Assembly (NCBI GenBank): GCA_002811645.1 | Contig: PDIP01000087.1 | Location: 59,457 to 123,456, forward strand | Reading direction: 5' to 3' | From: Corallochytrium limacisporum | Lineage: Eukaryota; Opisthokonta | DNA length: 64,000 nt | Notes under the pieces: model-generated | What the model was told of the DNA's origin: nothing | The model's database searches: none | What the model saw: the letters and a program-made list of their open reading frames with translations, nothing else | Part shown: positions 9,422 to 19,303 of the stretch, piece by piece | Numbering within the stretch: the first letter of the stretch is position 1 | Layout: each line of letters begins with the position of its first letter | Translations under genes and position numbers: made by a program

Positions 9422-10202
9422 GTACCTCTCGCTATATAGCGCTCTCCCGGCCGTCTCTCTCACGCCCTCGCGCTCTCGGTGTGTCTCTCTCCCGCGCGTT
9501 CCCCAGGTTGCTCTTCTTAGCACCGTTATACCTACGGTCTTTATGAAAAATGAAGTGTTGGCATTTTGTATGAATTAAGGTGGCTTTCCTCCGATGCGTT
9601 TCTTCCAAGTTTCCCTATGAGTTCATATATTTACTTAGGAAGCGTATGATTTCAAAGCTCTGATAAGGTGTCCCAATTCGGCTTATGTCTCGGTGGCCCT
9701 GATGCTTCGCATCTCTGTGTCACTCGTGATCTTTGTCGTTCTTCTTTTCACACACCGACGACACCTCTTCCTTCCCTTTCCAATACCAACTTTTTCCTTT
9801 CCTTACCTCCCACACCGTGGGGGAGGAGGGGTGCGGGGCAGGCTTTGTGTTGTTCTGACCAATGGAAGCAGCATGGGGAGCTTGTTGTCCCAGTAGATCC
9901 AGATGCAGTGGGAGTTGGACTCTGGGTCCCATCCCGAGAGGGACCGGGGCACATACGGCTGGGGCAAGGGTGGTGTACTTGGGACAGGGGTAGTGCATCG
10001 TCAGCCCTTACCACTTCCTCGTCACGGTGTTCTTTGCCTGCACGAAAAGGGTACAACTTAGAAGCATGTCTCACAAGTGGCAGCATTGTATGTTAAATCA
10101 AGAGAGTGAAACTAGCTAAGTGGCAGAACGCCCTTCGGCATAGACAGCTGGGTTTCAAAACCTAGGTTGTGGAGTAGTAGATCTGGAACAACCTTGCGAA
10201 CC

Positions 10203-11285
10203 ATGGGTACTTTAAATCATTCTTCGGCTTCAACGATGCAGGCGTTGAGTCGGCCGCGGTCGATCGCTCTGGGTCTGCTGGCCTTAACGCTGGTACTACT
10301 GCTCTGGCAAATGCAACATCAGATGGAAGAAGAACCAGACTTCCTAGGCCGAATTGCCTCAGACCATGCCATGCCAAAGGCATTGATCGTGACTTCGGCT
10401 AACAAGGGTTTTGATGACATGGTGTTTAACTGGCATCTAAGTTTAAATGGTCTTGAAAAGTTGTATCGTATTTCTTTGCCGCACAAGGCCATTGTTGAGG
10501 ACTGCGGGAGCTGCGACCACTTTAAAAAATTGCTTGGGGAAGAATTTGTAATTTGCGACCTCTGCAGCAATACTCTCTCGGGAAACGCAGAACATTTCGG
10601 TGATAAGGCATATCAAGAAATTACATATCGGCGCCCAAAGCACCTCATGCATATTTTCGAAAGCGGAGTAGAGCTGCTCATGTGGACTGATTCGGACTCG
10701 GTCTTTATGGATGATCCTTGGTCGGACTGGAGGAGACGGAAGGAGGAGGATCCGCAAATTCGCGCTCTCACAACCGTTGATTCATTTCACAAGAGCTTTG
10801 ATCTCGCGAACAAATCCGGTAGACAACTAGTTGACGAAGCCGAACAGGGAAGTTTGTTCCAAAACGTTTGCAGCTGTCTCATCGTCCTGGAAGCGACCCC
10901 GTCTGAGCCCGCTCAGGGTGAGCAAGAGGCTGAAAAAGAGACACAGCCCTTCGTGTACAAACTACTGGAGGATTGGAAGAATAAAGTGGGCCCTAACGAC
11001 TCTGGCGACCAGGTCGCATGGGCTAAGGTTTGGTTCCAGAACCGCCGCGACAAGAGAATACGGCTCGGGGACCCGGAGCGCTACTGCGGTGGATGGATCA
11101 GAAATAACAACCTTTGTCAAAAGCCATTGTGGGGCCACGTCAACTGGATCGTTGGGCACGACACCAAGGTGCGCCATCTATACGAATTAGGCCTTTGGCA
11201 AAGCCCGTTCTGTCGGTTGAAGGACCAAGTGACGATGCCATGCATGCCCGCCCTCATGCCCAAAAAATACAATGGGCACACATAA
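10203..11285 (+). CDS. Type II membrane glycosyltransferase (nucleotide-diphospho-sugar transferase family)
   Basis: The ATG at 10203 sits in an ideal ACCATGG context and gives 360 residues. A single hydrophobic segment at about 20-36 after a short basic N-terminus marks a Golgi-type type II protein. The lumenal part has ALIVTSANKGF and NWHLSLNGL near its start and LLMWTDSDSVFMDDPW at about 160, where DSDS is the metal-binding DxD motif. This layout fits the nucleotid_trans (GT77-like) family, whose members add sugars such as galactose or arabinose to glycans. Many cysteines fall in pairs (CGSC, CDLC), suggesting disulfides. The substrate is unknown. The gene converges on DAHP synthase with 180 bases between stops. 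Confidence 0.75.
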   Translation: MGTLNHSSASTMQALSRPRSIALGLLALTLVLLLWQMQHQMEEEPDFLGRIASDHAMPKALIVTSANKGFDDMVFNWHLSLNGLEKLYRISLPHKAIVEDCGSCDHFKKLLGEEFVICDLCSNTLSGNAEHFGDKAYQEITYRRPKHLMHIFESGVELLMWTDSDSVFMDDPWSDWRRRKEEDPQIRALTTVDSFHKSFDLANKSGRQLVDEAEQGSLFQNVCSCLIVLEATPSEPAQGEQEAEKETQPFVYKLLEDWKNKVGPNDSGDQVAWAKVWFQNRRDKRIRLGDPERYCGGWIRNNNLCQKPLWGHVNWIVGHDTKVRHLYELGLWQSPFCRLKDQVTMPCMPALMPKKYNGHT

Positions 11286-11326
11286 AACTCAGAAAATTAA
11301 AAACAGTGAAGAACTCATGGATTGTG

Positions 11327-11332
11327 TTTATT
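11327..11332 (-). terminator. Probable AATAAA polyadenylation signal of DAHP synthase
   Basis: AATAAA on the minus strand lies about 135 bases past the DAHP synthase stop. Confidence 0.35.
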
Positions 11333-11465
11333 TAATTTCTGTTTCAGGAGCACTGCAACCGTATGCATAGGAACACCGATGGGAGCGACACCTGTGTAAG
11401 TGGGTGCAGGTGTTTCCTCGTGTGTAACGCTGCTTGCTCTCTGCAGCTAACCATACTACACGTCT

Positions 11466-12641
11466 TCATTGCCGACGGGCCTTGACGGCATCAGCCAGAA
11501 CCTGCAGCATCTCGTCTGTGGTGTCAAGGTTCACGCACGCATCTGTGACGGACACGCCGTACTCCGGCTTCACGCCCGGCTTCAGGCTTTGCTTGCCCTC
11601 CTTAATATTTGATTCGATCATCACACCAAAGATCTGCTTGTTGCCCGCTGCCACCTGTCGTGCAACTTCTGCGCTGACTTGAGGCTGATTCTTATGGTCC
11701 TTGCGGCTATTGTCGTGGCTGCAATCAACCATCAGGCTTGGATTATCGACTTTCTTGGCCTCCAGCGTCTTCAGATAGCCCTGGACATGCTCCTCCGAAT
11801 AGTTGGGACCGGTCTTGCCTCCCCTTAGAATCACATGACAGTACGGATTGCCCGACGTCCGCACAACGGCACACAGGCCCTCCTTGGTGGCACCCATGAA
11901 GTGATGTTCATGTTTAGCACTGCTGATGGCATCGACAGCGACCTGAAGATCACCCGATGTAGCATTCTTAAAGCCAACAGGACAACTGAGACCAGAGGCG
12001 AGCTGACGGTGGAGCTGGGATTCAGTAGTGCGGGCACCAATGGCGCCCCAGCTGACCAAATCGGAGATGTACTGAGGACTGATGGTGTCCAGGTACTCCA
12101 CACCTGCCGGTAGGCCCAAAGATGCGACGTGGAGGAGGACAGAGCGGGCCAGACGCAGGCCCTTGTTGATCTGATAAGAGTCGTCCAGATCGGGATCGTT
12201 AATTAGTCCCTTCCAGCCGATGGTTGTGCGGGGCTTCTCAAAGTACACACGCATCACTATAATCAGTTCTGACCGAAACTTGACGGCGAGCTCCTTGAGC
12301 TTAGCGGCATAGTCCTTGGCCAGTTGCTCGTCGTGGATGCTGCATGGTCCCACAATCACCACCAAACGGTCGTCATTGCCAGTCAAAGCGTCAATGATGG
12401 CCTCACGCGCGAGAGTCACACCCCCGATAACGCCTTCCGGAGCTGGGAGCTCCTCCAGGAGAATCTGGGGCGGGATCAGAGGATCGATTTTCTTCACCCG
12501 CACGTTATCAGTGCGGCACTGCGAGTCCGGAATTGACTGACCGTTGACAGCAACCTTGCGACGCTTCGGTCCATTTGAGGATTCGTCGTCCTGCAGTTTG
12601 GCTGCATCGTAGACGGTAGTGATAGGTTGTTCGCTGCTCAT
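11466..12641 (-). CDS. 3-deoxy-7-phosphoheptulonate (DAHP) synthase, type I
   Basis: This enzyme condenses phosphoenolpyruvate with erythrose 4-phosphate, the first step of the shikimate pathway to aromatic amino acids. The 391-residue product carries VGPCSIHD, RVYFEKPRTTIGWKGLINDP, SQLHRQLASGLSCPVGFKN, HVILRGGKTGPNY and LMVDCSHDNSRKDH in the order seen in the yeast ARO3/ARO4 and bacterial AroG group. Metal ligands of the family (Cys in GPCS, His in CSHDNS, Glu in IESN, Asp in VTDAC) are all present. The N-terminal 60 residues are variable. The gene implies the cell makes its own aromatic amino acids, unlike animals. Which amino acid inhibits it cannot be read here. Confidence 0.95.
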   Translation of the reverse strand: MSSEQPITTVYDAAKLQDDESSNGPKRRKVAVNGQSIPDSQCRTDNVRVKKIDPLIPPQILLEELPAPEGVIGGVTLAREAIIDALTGNDDRLVVIVGPCSIHDEQLAKDYAAKLKELAVKFRSELIIVMRVYFEKPRTTIGWKGLINDPDLDDSYQINKGLRLARSVLLHVASLGLPAGVEYLDTISPQYISDLVSWGAIGARTTESQLHRQLASGLSCPVGFKNATSGDLQVAVDAISSAKHEHHFMGATKEGLCAVVRTSGNPYCHVILRGGKTGPNYSEEHVQGYLKTLEAKKVDNPSLMVDCSHDNSRKDHKNQPQVSAEVARQVAAGNKQIFGVMIESNIKEGKQSLKPGVKPEYGVSVTDACVNLDTTDEMLQVLADAVKARRQ

Positions 12642-13676
12642 TTTGATCTCTATTCTGTACTACTTACACCCGGGTAATGACTGTTATAGTTTCCCGTACG
12701 TGTCAATAGCGACCAGCTTGTGAACTTTTTTGATTGCTTCCAGAAATACCTTCGCTCTTCGCATACTAGTGATCACAACACAGTTCACTGCGAAGTCGCG
12801 TATCCAATAAGAAAGTGGGTGTTTGCTGTCGTCAGCAACTTGTGAATCGATTCAGAAGACCTCTAAGACTTCTCTTACAAGTTCACGAACACGCACACGG
12901 AAACACGGACCGAAGAACACACGAGACACTCAGGTGGCCTCGAGTAAAGGAGCAGCCCCACGCAGGTGTACCTACGCGACCTGCCAACCGTACTGATGCT
13001 GCGGTTGTGTACAGGGTACCAGTGCCAGCGGAAAGACATGTCTGTATATCCCACCTCCTCTCCGACACCAACACTCAACAAAGGCACACGGGCCCAGTCG
13101 CTGTGACGAGAAAAAGTTGAGAGATCGCCGGGCCGTTTGAAACTCGTGCTGAACCATCTCTACCACCGCCCCATCTCTGCCAGGAGTACCGGGTTCACAT
13201 CCGGGTCATGTTCCGCACACCATCGATGCGGCACAATTGTCTCGTTTCAGATCAATTAAGGTTCACATACTGACTACACGCAATCCACGGAATTGAACTT
13301 CGTAGAGGTATGGTGAACACCATGCTGACTCTCGGTTACAGGGCGCCCACACAGCTGAATCGGCTACGGAACATAGGGAAATCGGGAGAAAAGCCATCCC
13401 ACATGCGGAATTCATGAATCCGGAAACCACACTCCCCCTGGAAAACAAAACTAAAACCTTCCCAGGTCAGCAAAAGCAAATCCAGCCGTCCCATATTTTA
13501 TGATTCATGGTAAGTTGAAATACAGCGATTTCGGAGGGGGAGGAGAAAGGGACCAAGCGGGTTCGAAATTAACCCTTCGCGTTCGAAAATTGATCACGAT
13601 GTGTCTGTGTAGTTTTCAGGGCAACTCAACGGGTGTCCGTTGGCTACCATAAGACATGTTCTAAGATGATTTACTA
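12642..13676. other. Intergenic region, no gene seen
   Basis: It holds the DAHP synthase promoter and the METTL5 3' flank. There is a possible stem AACTTGT/ACAAGTT at about 12838-12885 enclosing GAATCGATTC. Otherwise no structure or gene was recognised. Confidence 0.4.
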
Positions 13677-14336
13677 TTACGACAGATCTATCCGAATGAG
13701 ATCCACTTCTATGTCCCGACTTTTGTCCTTGTGGAAGCGGTACATCTTGGGCACTTCAAACTTCATCTCTGCCACGACCTCGACCTCATCGTGCCCCCAT
13801 TTCTGAAGGGTTTTGAGGATGTAGTCCCGCGTACTGGTCTTGTGCATGGAGTAAACGCTCTGTTGGGCGTATTCAATGCCCCGTTGGAGGAATGCCATAT
13901 CGATACCTTCGTTGTTCTTGGTACCAAATGGAGGATTCATGATCACAACGTCGAATGGATGCACATTGTCTCCTTTCCGGCGCCAGTGACCTCGTGGTCC
14001 CTGCAAAACGTCCGCTTGCACCAAATCTATCGTATCTTCGAGCTCTGCAAATTCTATGTTTTCTTTCGCTATCTGCAACCCACCGTCGTCGATTTCCATT
14101 CCCACCACGTGTTCGGCACCCATGAGTGCGCATGCAATGCTGAGCACACCGGTGCCGCATCCGATGTCCAGTACTGTCGCCTCCTCTAGGTCCTCATATT
14201 CCTGATCTGCGGTCCAAACAAGTTCAGCTGCGAGCGCAATCGGTGTTGGGTACTGCTCTAATTGGATCTGTGGCTTGGGAAACGCATGCGTTTGCACCAT
14301 TTGCTGCAAGTGAGACTCAAAATGTTTTCGTTTCAT
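13677..14336 (-). CDS. METTL5: 18S rRNA N6-adenosine methyltransferase METTL5
   Basis: METTL5, with TRMT112, makes the single m6A near the decoding centre of 18S rRNA. The 219-residue product matches the family in full: LEQYPTP near residue 28, the SAM motif LDIGCGTGVLSIACALMGA, the acidic E-I-D-D ending of the following strand, and the catalytic NPPFGTKNNEGIDMAFL (NPPF is the target-base motif). YSMHKTSTRDYI and a C-terminal DIEVDLIRIDL are also typical. The ATG at 14336 is used because the frame upstream lacks another ATG. It lies in the same direction as the WIPI3-like gene, which starts upstream of it. Confidence 0.95.
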   Translation of the reverse strand: MKRKHFESHLQQMVQTHAFPKPQIQLEQYPTPIALAAELVWTADQEYEDLEEATVLDIGCGTGVLSIACALMGAEHVVGMEIDDGGLQIAKENIEFAELEDTIDLVQADVLQGPRGHWRRKGDNVHPFDVVIMNPPFGTKNNEGIDMAFLQRGIEYAQQSVYSMHKTSTRDYILKTLQKWGHDEVEVVAEMKFEVPKMYRFHKDKSRDIEVDLIRIDLS

Positions 14337-14802
14337 TCTGTATTGCGTCAAGTACCGTTTTCACATTTGTTTAAGTCAGGTCATTTCCACAATCAAAATT
14401 TCTATGTGGATACTTTATTTTCCTCATGATCCCTGACGGTTAACAAGACTCCACGCTCACCGGGCACTATTTGCACGTCTGAAGGACCCACACCGCCGGT
14501 GTTGGGTTGGGGATCACAAGAATTTTCTGACCCGCTCTGGGAGGGGGTGGCTACTTAAGGGCGGGCATGGGGCCCAGCTCGAGAGTGCGCCACACAATGA
14601 CACTTGAGAACACATACACATGTATTCAGTTCCGACACAAGTATTGTCTGTAATGTGACTACATTTATGGCTAATCCATTTGTGCTCGCCGCTTTCGTGG
14701 CTTGGCATGGTTGGATTGTTGTTGCGGTTCAAGGAAACTCCTGTAGGCCATGACAATGAGCGAGGTGAAGGGGCCCCGTTAGCTTTGATCTCGTTCTTTG
14801 CC
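14337..14802. other. Short intergenic region between WIPI3-like and METTL5
   Basis: It contains the METTL5 promoter and the 3' flank of the PROPPIN gene. No further element was recognised. Confidence 0.4.
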
Positions 14803-16053
14803 TCAGAGCCATGGTTTGGCCGAAGTCAATGGAAGACTGCCACCGTTCTGATCAAGCTCTTCCTGTCCAACGTTCAGGCTGCAACGGTAGCACTTGCCAT
14901 CCACTGCGACGGTGATCAATTCCGGGTAAGGTCCCGCTTCCGTCGACGACCTCGGCGAATCATCGGCAGAGTCGGTTGCCATGGCTGTCCCCGCTGATTG
15001 TGCTTCCGTCACCCCGCTAATATCTGTCCCGGACATCGTGCGACCTGGCCCTGCCATGACAAAGGCACAGACCGCGGGAACATTGGAGGCTGGCATGCTG
15101 AACTTCGCAAAGCCCCACGTGCTGCTAAAGTAGCTCGGCAGGTAGTCCTTGGCCCAGCTCAGGGCCGACCGTGTGTTTCGGCTGCCGGCCTCTCCGCCTC
15201 CCTTGACGTCGACGACATGCACCGTTCCCGTGCTGCAGCTCACGCACAGCAAAGAACTGTCGTTCGAAAAGGTGAGGCTGTAGATCATGGCCGGTTGCAC
15301 ACCACGCCTGAATTCATGGAGCTGCTTGCCCGTAGCCAGGTCAAAGATACGAATGAGCGTCCCGCGCTCGCTCGCGGTGGCCAGCAACGTGCCTTCAAGG
15401 TTGATGGCCAGGGCAAGGATGGATGTTGTATGTGCCGGCACGATGCTCATGGACTTGCCGGTGTCCGCCAGATCCAAAACTTGAACTTGTCCTTGTCGGG
15501 TGCCGGGAAAGGCAAGCATATAGTTCTCCAGGCTCGGGCAAAGGGCACATATACCTGATGGGTTGTCCGCAGTTTCAAATGTGTGCAATTTCTGGGGGTC
15601 GGCGGTAAAGCTGAATACAGTAATCAGATGTGGCAGGGCAATCACGATCCTTTCGCGGTGCAACTTCACGGCCACGATGTCCGCACGCATGTCGAGCTCG
15701 ATCTTGGACTGGCGAGTTTGCTGGTCCCAAATTACCACTGAAGATCGTGGGAATGCAGGACGGTTGCCACCACCGACCAGTGCAACATACTGTGTGCGGA
15801 AGAGCATCTCGACGATTCCGATCCCTCCGTCTTCAAAGACCTCCCGTACGGTCTCGGTTAAGTCACTGGTGCGGTAAATGCGAAATCCATTGCTGAAACC
15901 ACAGGCAAAACAGGTCTGGTCCTGATTGAAGGCCAGATAGAGTAACTGGTGCCCATCCCGATCCCTACACTCCATATCCTTGGGTACAATACCGGGGCTG
16001 TCCTTGCCTGGAGCACCTTGTATGTACTCTGCTGCTCTGTATATGTACTCCAT
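14803..16053 (-). CDS. WDR45B: PROPPIN WD40 protein, WIPI3/WDR45B-like
   Basis: PROPPINs are seven-bladed propellers that bind PI3P and PI(3,5)P2 on autophagic and endosomal membranes and help place ATG2. The 416-residue product has the family path AFNQDQTCFACGFSNGFRIY, FEDGGIGIVEMLFRTQYVALVGGG, VVIWDQQ, FPGTRQGQVQVLDL and TASERGTLIRIF. The lipid-binding FRRG motif (LHEFRRGVQPAMIYS) is at about 246-249, and LPSYFSSTWGFAKF lies in the last blades. These strings follow human WIPI3/WIPI4 more closely than WIPI1/2. A Gly/Ser-rich insertion before the last blade is lineage specific. It is arranged head to head with a second PROPPIN. Confidence 0.92.
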   Translation of the reverse strand: MEYIYRAAEYIQGAPGKDSPGIVPKDMECRDRDGHQLLYLAFNQDQTCFACGFSNGFRIYRTSDLTETVREVFEDGGIGIVEMLFRTQYVALVGGGNRPAFPRSSVVIWDQQTRQSKIELDMRADIVAVKLHRERIVIALPHLITVFSFTADPQKLHTFETADNPSGICALCPSLENYMLAFPGTRQGQVQVLDLADTGKSMSIVPAHTTSILALAINLEGTLLATASERGTLIRIFDLATGKQLHEFRRGVQPAMIYSLTFSNDSSLLCVSCSTGTVHVVDVKGGGEAGSRNTRSALSWAKDYLPSYFSSTWGFAKFSMPASNVPAVCAFVMAGPGRTMSGTDISGVTEAQSAGTAMATDSADDSPRSSTEAGPYPELITVAVDGKCYRCSLNVGQEELDQNGGSLPLTSAKPWL

Positions 16054-17709
16054 TGTTTGCTCGTTTGAAGAATACTCCCTAACTACAAATTCCAATCAAA
16101 TCAATTCATAAATTTCCCTTCGTCTGTTTGATTGTTTCCCTCTTCTACATGATGGTTCATGACATTGCCAATGGATTGTTTTGTCGTGTCTTGGCTGATT
16201 GTTCTCCAAACCTATCCACCTTAAAGTTGTGGCATACTGTATGAAGTATACGGAATGTTCCGAATTACCTTCACTTTGACTCTTCAATATCTTTTAGCCT
16301 TTGTGTTTGTTCCAGAGAAATACTATGGATACGAAAGAACACGCTCTCGAATGCCACAAGTTGAAGTCAATGACAAAGTGTTCTCAGGACCTCCAGGTTC
16401 CGGCCGGTGACGTTTGGTGGGGAAAGACAGGGGGAACTGAGGAGCGCTCGAGACTCTCGGAGGGGCGGGGCCGCCGCAGCAGAGGGAGGAGGATCGGCTC
16501 TTCCCGCCCAGTAACGAACGCACCCACGAAATTGAGCGAGAGGGGAGCGACAGGCGTACCGCCACACACTCTCACAAAAACCATTCCCCTCGCCCGGTTT
16601 CTCCTTCTCTCTCCGCGGGTCCCGTTCGCCACCTCACAGCCCCGCAGCCGCTGTCGGGCCGGTTGGGTCGCAGCCAAGAAATCACTTTTGGCCAGAACTG
16701 TCCGGTCCGTCCAAGCCGCATAGGAAGAAAAGAAACTATTCCCCCGCGGGGAAGAAGAGGGGGGGGGGATGGGAGGGCGGCCGGAGAGAGGGAGAGACGG
16801 AGAGAGAAAAATAGAGAGAAGGGGGACGCGGGCTTTACCGCTGGGGCTGCTATTTTGGGCCCCTCCCGGGCGGCCTACGAAAGATACCTCTTCGCATATT
16901 GTAGGGGTCACTCAGGAGTACTAAATATATTGATATTCGTAAAGTATGATGCATATATGCCTCCAGCAGGGTAGGGCGGGTCTCGAAGCCGGGCTGCAAA
17001 CTCAATCGCAAAATATATATGTAAAAAGGACCCCCCGTCGCCTTGCTGCGTAGGGACGGATTTGGAAAACGTGAGTATATCAAAATAGACCTTCGGACTC
17101 GGGGAGCGGACCAATGGGAGAGGGGCCGGGAGGGAGAAGGGAAGTAAAAAAACGAGCAGAATCCAGGAGAGACCAAGGATTGACGGTGGAAAACATCAAT
17201 ACTTTTATTATGGATTTGTGCAGCACGAAATGACGACAGCCTCTGTTGGACGTTGTCTTTCCGAGGTGCGGGTCTCGGGAGGGCGAAGACGAGACTACCG
17301 GGTTTGCTCGGGAAGGGGGAGTCGCTGACTGAGCCTTTCGCTGCGACGCGTCAGCAAGGGACGTACCCAAGTCCTCACCGTTGACACTCCTCCGTTCTTT
17401 GCTTCGGCCTTGTCTTCATATACTTTTGTTGGATCAGTTGGCAGCGCCATGTCACTCAAACGTACTCCAGGCATCGCACTGGTACAGTGGTGAGCTGCCA
17501 AGAGTTTTCAGCAGTTTTGGTAAAGAAGGAAAAACGTTCGTCAGGACGCCATTTATTGTCTCCTACCTTGTAACACTGCTCGATCGGCAGTGTTGCGAAA
17601 CGGAAAGGACTTTGTAAAGTAGTACAAGCTCAGGCGAGCTGTTTTAGTTCCAGACGAGCTGCTTTAGTCAACATGTAGAAGAGAGATTTACGGACGGGAA
17701 TTAACGAGA
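16054..17709. other. Divergent promoter region between two PROPPIN genes
   Basis: The 1.66-kb spacer includes a G10 tract near 16751-16762 in a GA-rich stretch, a GACCAATGGG box near 17111, a local AT-rich patch near 16920-17030 and a dyad plus tandem repeat next to the plus-strand gene. No gene was recognised. Confidence 0.5.
17572..17668. repeat. Dyad followed by a 21-base-period direct repeat
   Basis: AACACTGC (17572-17579) and GCAGTGTT (17587-17594) are perfect inverted arms around a CGATCG core. Forty bases on, CGAGCTGTTTTAGT (17634-17647) and CGAGCTGCTTTAGT (17655-17668) repeat with one difference. The cluster ends 41 bases before the start codon of the next gene and may be its control element or 5' leader structure. 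Confidence 0.55.
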
Positions 17710-19191
17710 ATGGCGGCTGCACACTCAACCAGTCCGCAGTCGCGGGTCCTGAGCATAGCCTACAACGACTCGGGCAGTCATTTTTGCCTTGGGTTACAGA
17801 CTGGTTTTGCAATTTACCATGCAATGGACTTAAAATTAGTACAGTACCGCAACATTGGCCGCGGAATAGGCCAGGTGGCCATGTGCGGGACGTCTAACGT
17901 CTTGGCCGTGAGCGGTGGAGGACACGATCCGGTCGCTGCACCATCCAAGGTCCTGCTTTGGGACGATGCTATTCCGGAAGATCAAGCCACGGGCTACCTG
18001 GGTACGTCAAAAGACCTGCAGGGACCTGGTGGCAACGTACGGGCCATTATTGGTTTCCGTGAGCACGTCACACATATCAAATTCGCCTCCAAGACGCGTC
18101 TCCTGTGCAGTACGCGCCATCAGGTGTTTGTCTATGGCCTATCGCAGAACGGGGATGACCTCACCCAACTCAGACTTTACGACAGTGGTATTGATCTGGC
18201 TCCACTATTTGTGTGTAGTGCGACACTGGTATGTTTTCCTGGTCGTAATGACGGTCATGTCCTTGTCGGGCAACTCAGTGATCGAAAGATCAAGCAACCC
18301 TACGACATTATTGCAGCTCACCAGAGCCCGGTGGCCCGATTATGCCTGAATTCGGAAGGCACTGTATTGGCCACAGCAAGTGTGAAAGGCACGATCATTC
18401 GCCTCTTCCACACACCATCTCGCACGCGCATTCGAGAGTTCAGACGTGGCATGGACATGGCCATGATCCATTCGCTAGCGTTCAGCCCCGGGATGATGAG
18501 TCTGGTGGCTTTAAGTGACAAGGGTACGGGCCACATTTTTACACTACTACAGGCCCCAGAGGGTCAGACACACGGTACGAACCGGGACCCGCAGTGTTTC
18601 GTGGGTGATACCGCAGTTACCGCAGGCAAAGCCTCGGAAGTGTCGGAATCGTCAGGCTTTGACGTCGTCGGAGGATCCGGGGTGGAAACCATCGCAGAAG
18701 AGGGCAGTGGCCTCGCCATGGACTTTGAGTCGGAGCCGGTACCGCTGCCTCCGGCCACAGAGGGTGTACCTGTGCATAGCGCAAGTGGCAGTACAGGCTC
18801 CCATCCATCGACGGGAGGTGGACCTCTGACCCTCCAGGATGTCTACGAACAAACCAAGTCATACGGCACCGAACTACTCAAGTCACTGGCTCAAACCTCT
18901 CTTGATCTGAGCAAATGGGGTCTCTGGCACCCGACAAGCTACGCTCGCTTCCGTCTGCCGCTTAGTGACCGTGACATTTCTCAACCGAGTACAGTGGCTG
19001 TGCTTTCGGAGGCAGGATCTTCAGAACGGGTGGCAGTGGTGGTGAGCGTCACCGGAGTGGCGATGCAATTTAAGTACCAGGAGTACCGAGAGGGATTAGA
19101 AAGCGGGCAACAAGCAGGGGCTGCATCATCGCAGCAACTACCCTTCGCCTTCTACACTGACCTCATGACCGCGCTGGATGGTGACCAATGA
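17710..19191 (+). CDS. PROPPIN WD40 protein, WIPI4-like, with a long disordered insertion
   Basis: The 493-residue product is a second PROPPIN. It shares SIAYNDSGSHFCLGLQTGFAIY, the VLLWDDA strand, FPGRNDGHVLVGQL, ATASVKGTIIRLF and a lipid-binding REFRRGMDMAMIHS (FRRG at about 244-247). Strand words such as VLLWDDA lean towards WIPI4/WDR45, but similarity is low and the exact subfamily is unsure. An insertion of about 100 residues after blade six (about 276-380), rich in Ser, Gly and acidic residues and ending in a helical LQDVYEQTKSYGTELLKSL, sits where the family has its membrane-inserting 6CD loop. It is divergent from the WIPI3-like gene and convergent with ANKRD16, 112 bases away. Confidence 0.85.
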   Translation: MAAAHSTSPQSRVLSIAYNDSGSHFCLGLQTGFAIYHAMDLKLVQYRNIGRGIGQVAMCGTSNVLAVSGGGHDPVAAPSKVLLWDDAIPEDQATGYLGTSKDLQGPGGNVRAIIGFREHVTHIKFASKTRLLCSTRHQVFVYGLSQNGDDLTQLRLYDSGIDLAPLFVCSATLVCFPGRNDGHVLVGQLSDRKIKQPYDIIAAHQSPVARLCLNSEGTVLATASVKGTIIRLFHTPSRTRIREFRRGMDMAMIHSLAFSPGMMSLVALSDKGTGHIFTLLQAPEGQTHGTNRDPQCFVGDTAVTAGKASEVSESSGFDVVGGSGVETIAEEGSGLAMDFESEPVPLPPATEGVPVHSASGSTGSHPSTGGGPLTLQDVYEQTKSYGTELLKSLAQTSLDLSKWGLWHPTSYARFRLPLSDRDISQPSTVAVLSEAGSSERVAVVVSVTGVAMQFKYQEYREGLESGQQAGAASSQQLPFAFYTDLMTALDGDQ

Positions 19192-19303
19192 GGTACGAAA
19201 GAGAAGAAACTATCATTACATTAGTTCTCGAATCTTGTTTTTGTCCTTATAGACAAGTCTCGTTTATTGCTGTGAAAGAATCGTGGATGACATGGATGTG
19301 CTC

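Larger units (their letters stand above)
8830..10202. other. Intergenic region with microsatellite and inverted repeats
   Basis: It holds the divergent promoters of NTMT1 and the glycosyltransferase. It contains a long CT microsatellite, two short perfect inverted repeats, CCAAT boxes near 9072 and 9258, and the words CCAATGGAAGCAGCA at about 9258 and CCAATGGAAGCAGCA-like at about 9860 as a direct repeat 600 bases apart. No convincing gene was seen. Confidence 0.5.

Noticed and set aside
9099-9578. Ser/Leu repeat frames across the CT microsatellite
   Set aside because: The reading comes only from the dinucleotide repeat.
10113-10162. tRNA-like words: A-box TAGCTAAGTGG and B-box-like GGGTTTCAAAACC
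   Set aside because: The T loop has eight bases, the D stem does not pair and no acceptor stem can be drawn. At best it is a decayed tRNA-derived fragment.
13555-13571. GGGTTCGAAATTAACCC hairpin resembling a T arm
   Set aside because: The loop sequence is wrong for a T loop and there is no A box upstream.
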